Assembly: GCF_013426205.1 (NCBI RefSeq)
Contig: NC_089427.1
Coordinates: 3,844,001-3,908,000, forward strand
Direction of reading: 5' to 3'
Length of the DNA: 64,000 bases
Source: Metarhizium brunneum
Lineage: Eukaryota; Ascomycota; Sordariomycetes; Hypocreales; Clavicipitaceae
The notes beneath the pieces are model-generated. The model was not told the DNA's origin and searched no databases. It was given only the letters and a program-made list of their open reading frames with translations. Positions 57,472-64,000 of this stretch are shown here, piece after piece. The position numbers and the translations under genes were made by a program. The stretch's first letter is position 1, and the number at the start of each line of letters is the position of its first letter.

Positions 57472-58869
57472 TTATTCTAGGCACCTCGGCACACTGAAAT
57501 ACAGAGTCTGGTACACCCCGGATGCAGTGCAGCTGAATGATGTGTGGCCGTGGATTGGCACTTCACGATCCGTGCTGGGATCTCCACTACAGTGCATGAC
57601 ATTAGTTTTCGCCCTTCAATATTCGAACTATCAGAGTCATCGAAATTAGAGAGAAAACTTACAAAGCAAGTTCAAAGGCCTCTTTGTATTTCCCATTTAC
57701 TGCCCACTCCTGGCCGCATTTTTGGAAAATCTTCTCAAGATTCTCAATGGTTTCCGAATCGCTCTTTAAATAATTAAAAATAGGAACCTGCAACTTGACA
57801 TCTGGGAGATCTTGACCAGGAGTAATCTCGATGCAGAAGAAGAGCTTCATCACTAGCATTGCCGGATCGTTGACTGGTTTTTCGTAGTCATTTGTAACCT
57901 CTTCCTTTTCTTGGAGTAAAAGATGCCATATAGACCTCAAGACCTCTAGGCTCTTTAGGGTGACTTCGTCCTGCCGTCGGCCGCCCAAGGTGATGCACTG
58001 CTGAACCGTGTTGAATGAATTGCTCGTTGTGTGAATGTAGATCTTGAATCTGGCTCGATGTAAATCTTGTTCTTTAACGAGATCCACGCACAGCAAATCC
58101 ATACAAGGTGGGCCGGGACGCTCTAGAAGGAATCTGCTTCAAGTTAAAACATGTACCAACTCATGCGTAATAGTAGCCATTGAACGTACTCGGAAACAGC
58201 CGTAATAGCGTTCTGGCTAATTGGAGGTTCCAAATGGCGCGCAACATTCCAGATAGTCTCATTCATAGATTTAACAGACCCCATCTCCTTGATTTGGGGG
58301 CTAATGTAGAGCTTGGTATCAGTCCGGGGGCCATCTAGGCCAAATGCCACCGCTGCAAAGGGGAGCCTGGCTCCGGCCTTTGGCTCAACCCCAGGTGGCA
58401 AAAGACTCGCTTGCCACTGTTGAATATTTTGCTGGGTTGTCGTTGCTTCTTCAGACGTTGGAGCAAGGGCATCCAGTAGAGCATCAGCCCATTGAGTGCT
58501 AAATCCCAACTCCGTGGAGAGAGATGCCAGGCATTTTCGCAAGGCGCCTATAGCGTACATGTCGCCATCCTCGGGCCCATTTGGACCTATGAATTCCCAG
58601 GCATATCTCACTTTTGGCTGCCCGGCATTCAGGTTCAGGCTGAGATCCATAGGAAAACCACTCTGGGTGAACCACGACTTGCTTGAGGAATCATCGGTTG
58701 GGCGGGGTCCAAAGTTGGGGAGAACATGATCGCAAAGGAATTGGATATGTTTGCCTTGATCTGCTTCCGAGTATGACCCTGCCGCTCTTAGGAGAGCGAG
58801 CAGCGGCGGGACGCTGTGGCGCATCCAGTACCTCAAGTCGAGGTTGGTCATGGAAGCTTGATTGGCCAT
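57472..58869 (-). CDS. DMATS-type indole prenyltransferase 1
   Basis: Three exons (58869-58190, 58133-57663, 57586-57472; introns 56 and 76 nt) give 421 aa. It is an ABBA-fold dimethylallyltryptophan-synthase family member: LDLRYWMRHSVPPLLALL, LPNFGPRP, TQSGFPMDLSLN, VRYAWEFIG, KLYISPQIKE, and KIYIHTTSNSF with the conserved Lys/Tyr diphosphate-binding residues. The last exon (GVYQTLYFS) completes the barrel. In indole-diterpene clusters (PaxD, LtmE/F, PtmD/E) these enzymes add dimethylallyl groups to the indole ring or the diterpene end. At the position of the FgaPT2 catalytic glutamate this protein has Asp75. The last exon is outside the main open frame and was found by similarity to the neighbour. 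Confidence 0.88.
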
Positions 58870-60027
58870 TGTAATTGCTGTCTTGAACGAAATATCTTGT
58901 GATGGGAGTTGAAATAAAACGTAGAATAAGAGGACAGTCGCTCCAGCAATGCCACACCAGGCCTTGAATTTAACAAAAAAGAAGAACCAAGGATACTAGG
59001 CTCTTCCAAACACCAATTCTGGCTTTCCCAACATATCCAGATCTAGCGGACTGACAGGTGTGACACAGAGTATAGGATACGCAATTCTGCACAGGAACTC
59101 AGATGTGGACGATTACGCACTTGACACATGCATGTTCCTACGTTTTGCTAATGTGTCACTTACGTCCATCATAGATATGCTGATCGCGCCGAGTCTGGTG
59201 ATGGCAATTGTAAACAGGTAATTCTTATCGTCTGTCTGTAGTATTACGAGCAGGGACATGATCTGGTGCGGTGGCACGACAGGAATTGTTTGACTGTTGA
59301 GTCCTGCAGCAAAAACAATGCAGCAATAGTGGCCCCTGACTGAATATCCCTGACATCAGCTTGTAAGCATGCTTTGACACGATTTGGTGTCTGGCATGCG
59401 GGCTCTCATCTCCGACAATCCCCGCCATGTACAACTTCTCTTCTTTGCAACCTGTACGGCAACGACATTGTCAACTTGATAGTTGCTGCTGTATTAGCCG
59501 GATGTGGAATGAATCCCTTCCTGTTCGGAACATGAGGGGCAGGCCTAATGTAACTTCACAGCTTGCAGATGTCAAGTGGCGTTTCGTTCTTCTCGACGTG
59601 TCACGCTGAAACGCGACCAGTGATGGCACGTATTCAAGGGTAGTATGGTTGACTGCCGACCAACATTCTCTGTAGGTACGCCCCTTGGCCTAGTTGTCAG
59701 GCATATAGTATGGTCTGGTTTGAGGCAACTCCTATACCGGTGCATGACTGGTCGTTACCCTATTCGCAGCAGGTTGTTGCGAAAGACGTGAATGGCAAGA
59801 CAGTCGCCATCTACCGTAACCCGACCAGAATATATGGTAAAGACAGTTTGAAAAGTATGAGTCGTCATTCTGCGTATAAAAACTCTTGGATTTTCTAAGC
59901 ACTTCGGTATTACTCTAAACTATTCCTGCTACAATTGTACGCGCCATCCTCTTTTGCTTGTATAATTTGAACGCGATTGACAAATACGATATTATTAGAC
60001 GAAACCCGCGTCTTCACAAGGACCTCG
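58870..60027. other. Spacer between the two DMATS genes
   Basis: 1.2 kb with the promoter of DMATS 1 on the left and the 3' end of DMATS 2 on the right. No recognisable gene. Confidence 0.55.
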
Positions 60028-61491
60028 TCACTCTTCTTCTGCAAGAGGGGGGCTGTAATACAATGTTTGATAAACGCCCTTTTTCTCAGTGAAAATATAC
60101 GATGCGTCGCAGTGAACCGGCCTCTTGCGACCGTGTGCTGGTGAGCCACTGTAATACCATCATTAGTGAATCATTATGCGACCTGCAGCGTAGAGTAGCA
60201 CACGCTGCATCAACATGGCTCTCTTCGGTGAGGAATAAAGAACAACTTACAATGCATCCGTAAAAATCTTCTTGTATCTCCCTTCTTCACCCCAGGGGTG
60301 GCCGCAGATCTGGAAGATCTCCTGGTAATTCGCAATGGTTTCCTCATCGGTTCGAACATAGTTCCAAGTCGGTAAATAAGTCTTGACGTTGGGAAAGTCC
60401 CTGCCTGGCTGCAGTTCAAAGCTGAAATACAATTTCTGGCAAAGCATGGACGAATCGTTAATCGGCTTTTCGAAATCCTCATCAACGGGGCCTTCCGGTT
60501 CTTGAAGCAGCAGGTGCCAGATCGGCTGAAGCTTCTCCAAATATTGGTTCGTCTCTTCATCATTGATTTTCCCTCCGAGGGTAACATATTTGCGCACAGT
60601 CTTGAACGAGTTGCTCCTGGTGTGAATGTACAGCTTCACCCTAGCATCAGACAGATGGGCGTCGTCGACACAGTCAATGCCTACCAATTCGATCGGGGAC
60701 GGCTCAGGAAGACCAGCGAAGAATCTTGTCAAAAAAGTCAGTATTTGTGTGTACAGCAATGCGGGGGAGGTTTTGTGTTGACTCAAGACTTACTTCTCTA
60801 GCATGTCGATTGCTTCGGGCTTAAATGCTGGCGTGAGAGTTCGAAGAATCTTCCAAACCTCACCCGCTGCTGGAGTACCAGTGATGATTTCCTTAGCCTT
60901 GGGATTAACATAGAGTTTCATGGATATGTTGGAGCCTTTGAGGTCGAAGGCGGTCAGCGCAAAGGGGATTCTCTTCAGAGGAGCCGCTTCAACACCTTCG
61001 GGCACAAAGCTTTGCAACCACTGGGGAAGCATATCAATAATATGCTGAGCCTCGTCTGGTTTGACAGCAAAGGCGGATAGCAACGCGCTGCTCCATTTGG
61101 TCGAAAAGCCAAACTTGGCAGAAACAGAAGCCACGATATCTCGAGCGGCCTGTATGGCCAAAGGGTCACGGCCGTGTCCTCCGCTGGCACCCAACATCTC
61201 CCAACAATACCTTACGCAATTGTTGGATGACGCATTGAGACTGAGCTGAAGTGGAGAGCCACTTTGCGTCAGATGCGAGGGCCCAACAGCTTTGGACGGC
61301 CGCGGACCAAGATTGGGCAGAACAACTTCTTTCAGGATGCGTAACTGGGCTTCTTGTTCCGATGGAGAGTAGGCCTCCGTAGCTTCTAGAAGAGACTTGA
61401 CTGGTGGGATAAAGTTATCCGACCAGTATTTCATATCCAGGGAATCTGCCGTCACATCTTGGCCAAGAACTGTTACCGTTTGGGTTGCCAT
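60028..61491 (-). CDS. DMATS-type indole prenyltransferase 2
   Basis: Three exons (61491-60794, 60724-60251, 60148-60028; introns 69 and 102 nt) give 430 aa. Same family and same exon phases as the neighbour at 57472: MKYWSDNFIPPVKSLLEATEAY, LPNLGPRP, TQSGSPLQLSLN, VRYCWEMLG, MKLYVNPKAKE, VKLYIHTRSNSF, HPWGEEGRYKKIF, and a last exon KKGVYQTLYYSPPLAEEE. At the position of the FgaPT2 catalytic Glu it has Gln82, so the base that deprotonates the indole may differ. The ATG at 61491 (MATQTVTVLGQDV) is chosen; upstream in-frame residues are not conserved. Role inferred: a second prenylation of the indole-diterpene. Confidence 0.88.
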
Positions 61492-62303
61492 CCTGTAATG
61501 TTCGGGCAATCGCTCAGAGGAAGAGTAATAGGCAGAAAGCGGTGAGGAATTGGAAACAGAGTATCTGAGAATGGTTGGTATAGTGATGTGCAAAGAAAAA
61601 TGGTGCGCGAAGAGCCTCTTTGAATGTTCCCGAGAGCTCCTCCTGCAGTCGCATCTGTAGCTCATACGTCATCCGTCCACATGTCAATTGCAAATTTTCC
61701 CTCTTCAACTTTCGAGATCGGATATAACCGTTCAAAAGAGATCCTATCAGGCAATGACTCGCATACCTCCCTGCAAAGTGGCAAAGTACCTGATAATACC
61801 GAGGACACTAACCACACCCCCGTCTCTAAACACTGCGGACGTATCTGGCTTTATCATTATACATGGATACTACATACGGCGCCCCAAAAATAGCCGTATG
61901 GGACGGAACATGTGGGACTTTATCAGCCGGAACGAAGCAGGGTCTTTTTCTCCACGGCAACTCAACCTAATCCCGCTCGTGTCCGTTAGACGGCGACATC
62001 GGCGGACTTGCGTAGTTCGGCACGGAGTTTAATAGCACTACGACGCATGAATATCTAGATTCTGCTCATCGGCTGATGACTCTGATATTGGATGACACTT
62101 CAGTTTTCACCTGAAACAGACGTGGTTTGAAACGAATTCGGCAAATTGAACCTTGAAATTTTCCTATCTAATCTATACTCTCATCTTGACATGTCAAACT
62201 GCATTCTAAGCTCAATAAAACACCTCCCCTTTCAACCGTCTCTACTTCTATAGCTACAATTCTCCAACTTTGGCGACATGTGCGTCCTGGAGCAGTGCCC
62301 ATT
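61492..62303. other. Spacer DMATS 2 to second P450
   Basis: 0.8 kb with the promoter of DMATS 2 and the 3' end of the P450; no gene recognised. Confidence 0.6.
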
Positions 62304-64000
62304 TCAAGCTTTAGATGCTACAGCATTACGGCGGCGCAGGAGAACAACCGCCGTGCGATGAGGAAAAATTCTATCTCCGTGAAGCATATTGGGCGGCCGC
62401 CCCGAGGGAAACTGTCCCTGCAATTGAAAGTCATACTCGAGTAAAAGTCGGCTCATGATTGCTTTAATCGTGTACTGTGAATCCAATTAGCAAGGCTGGA
62501 TCAAAACAAAGCAAAGCAACACTTGAATCACGCACAGAAGCAAGAAATCGTCCTGGGCAGGCATATCGGCCGAGGCCAAAATTGAGGTTGGCAGTGCTGC
62601 TGTTAGAAAACGAAGTCGGCGCGGAATTCTGCTGTTTGAGCCACCGGTCTGGCTTGAAAGTAGCTGCATCGGGCACGTTTTCTTCATCCATGTGAATAGA
62701 CCTTGCGAGAAGCGCAATCTGCTGACCGCGTTCTAATTGGTATCCGTCAGACAATGTAACGGGCTTCCGGACAAGACGCCTAAAAGTGACTGCGGTCCTG
62801 GTTAGCCATGCCCATTCCATGTACGAGAGTCGGGATTGCGCATACACTCTCCGACTGGATTAATCCGCTGGGATTCTCTCATCAAGCTATCCAGGTGCTT
62901 CATGTCAAGCATGGATTGCTGCGAGATGCTCATCCAACCTTCTTTCAGAACAGCTGCCTGTTCCTTTCGAAGGCTGTTTGTGAGATCCTTGTCCGCAATC
63001 ATGTCAAAGATTAAATGTGTGCTGGCCATGGCCGTTGTATGGACCACGGCCATGCTCAGGATTCCGAGCGTGCGGTGCGCAAGGGCCTCTGGCTGCGATT
63101 CTTCCTCGGTCCTCGCCAGATCCATGCACCATTGCAAAAAGTCATCGTGCTCTTCGTTGGGAGATTCTCTGCGTCTCTTGACCTCTGTGCCCAGGAGCTG
63201 TTGGATGTACTGCAGTTGGTCGCGGGCCTCTCTCACCTCGGGAACCCACGTTCCAAAAAAGGATGTCAGCAGACTGCCGAACCGGCGCGACGTGGAGATG
63301 CTCTCGAAGACGTTGCGGCTATATGAAGCGGTTGTCTGGAGAAAAATCTCGTCGCGGCAGGTTGGCTCTCCCACAAACACCCGTGCCGCGGCACGAGTAG
63401 CCAGATGAAGAACCATCTCGTACGGATTGACTGCGACCCAGGAATCTAGGCATCCATGGTTGTCAGCTCGTGCTAGATGGATACATGTTTATGGTCGAGG
63501 AATACACACCATCTTGCATGGGCAAAACTTGCTCAAAGGCAAGCCTCAGCTCGTCCATCATCACCGGGATGATTTTCGCTACATTTTGTTAGCACAACGT
63601 CAGTCAATGTCGGACTTCATGACGCCTACGAAGCCTGGGAGTCAAGCGCCGTTGTATGGCATGTGTGTGCAGTTCGCTCCCGAGAAGTATGCTCGTAACG
63701 GCGCCAGCATTGTCATCAAAGCTCGCTGTCAAGGGGTCCAACTTGTCGTTTGTAACCGCGCGCAGTTCAGAGGCGTACTTGAGTGGAATGACGACCAAGT
63801 CCATGTCCATTTTATGCAGCTTGAACGGTTGATCTCGAAACTATAGCGCAGTAAGTGACTGCTCCGCGATATTGTCGGGAACTTGGCATCGAATACCTTT
63901 TGATACCCATGTTTGATGAGTTGAGGCGCCTGGCTATTGTAACTCAACCGGTCAAAGACTTTGGGAAAGAAGGACGGCCAGCATCTGGCACTGGGTATGC
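62304..64000 (-). CDS. Cytochrome P450 of the cluster, 5' end outside window
   Basis: Six exons are visible from the edge: 64000-63897, 63840-63630, 63578-63510, 63445-62848, 62797-62536, 62474-62304, about 470 residues with all phases closing. The first visible exon reads FPKVFDRLSYNSQAPQLIKHGYQK, the start of the P450 fold, so the membrane anchor and start codon lie beyond 64000. Landmarks are MDMDLVVIPLKYASELR, the I-helix region MAVVHTTAMASTHLIFD, the ExxR helix MRESQRINPVGE, a PERF-type FKPDRWL, and the haem loop FGLGRYACPGRF with the proximal Cys. It is related to the P450 at 45753 but has a different intron pattern at its 3' end. It probably is the PaxP/PaxQ counterpart of that gene or a later-step oxidase. 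Confidence 0.85.

Noticed and set aside
59710..59898. 62-codon open frame between the DMATS genes
   Set aside because: No homology recognised, no splice partners, and AT-rich context; probably chance.

Overview
The window is nuclear DNA of a filamentous ascomycete, most likely a hypocrealean (Clavicipitaceae-like) fungus. The evidence is short 48-113 nt introns with GT..AG ends, GC-rich genes set in more AT-rich spacers, fungal-only families (Fung_rhodopsin/PTH11-like 7TM proteins, DMATS prenyltransferases, paxM/paxB-type enzymes), and a gene set typical of that group. All exon boundaries were read by eye from splice signals, frame continuity and family similarity; there is no transcript evidence.

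Left part (1-31 kb): the 3' end of a polytopic membrane protein; a ferric-reductase/NADPH-oxidase-type flavocytochrome; a class 1A-like dihydroorotate dehydrogenase; an intronless 956-aa protein that joins a fungal rhodopsin-like 7TM domain to an FHS (fucose permease-like) MFS transporter; a decayed amino-acid/choline permease; a small hypothetical protein; a DHA1-like MFS transporter; a second rhodopsin-like 7TM protein; a stress-responsive A/B-barrel (Dabb) protein; a class C beta-lactamase-like serine hydrolase; and a type II membrane glycosyltransferase-like protein.

Middle part (31-45.7 kb): an AT-rich, gene-poor island. It holds a 50-bp-arm inverted repeat, a complete 490-bp hAT-type MITE with perfect 8-bp target-site duplications, and a four-exon gene for a 122-aa secreted six-cysteine protein (effector candidate). 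It is followed by a phosphatidylserine-decarboxylase-family enzyme of the PsiD (tryptophan decarboxylase) type and a secreted bicupin quercetinase.

Right part (45.7-64 kb): an indole-diterpene (paxilline/lolitrem-type) gene cluster. In order: cytochrome P450 (-), idtM FAD epoxidase (-), idtS membrane protein (+), idtC geranylgeranyl transferase (-), idtB terpene cyclase (+), idtG GGPP synthase (+), two tandem DMATS indole prenyltransferases (-,-) and a second P450 (-) that runs off the window. G, C, M and B are the four known core activities for paspaline (GGPP, transfer to indole-3-glycerol phosphate, epoxidation, cyclisation). The P450s and the two DMATS enzymes would decorate that core. 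No cluster transcription factor is visible, and the cluster probably continues past position 64000.
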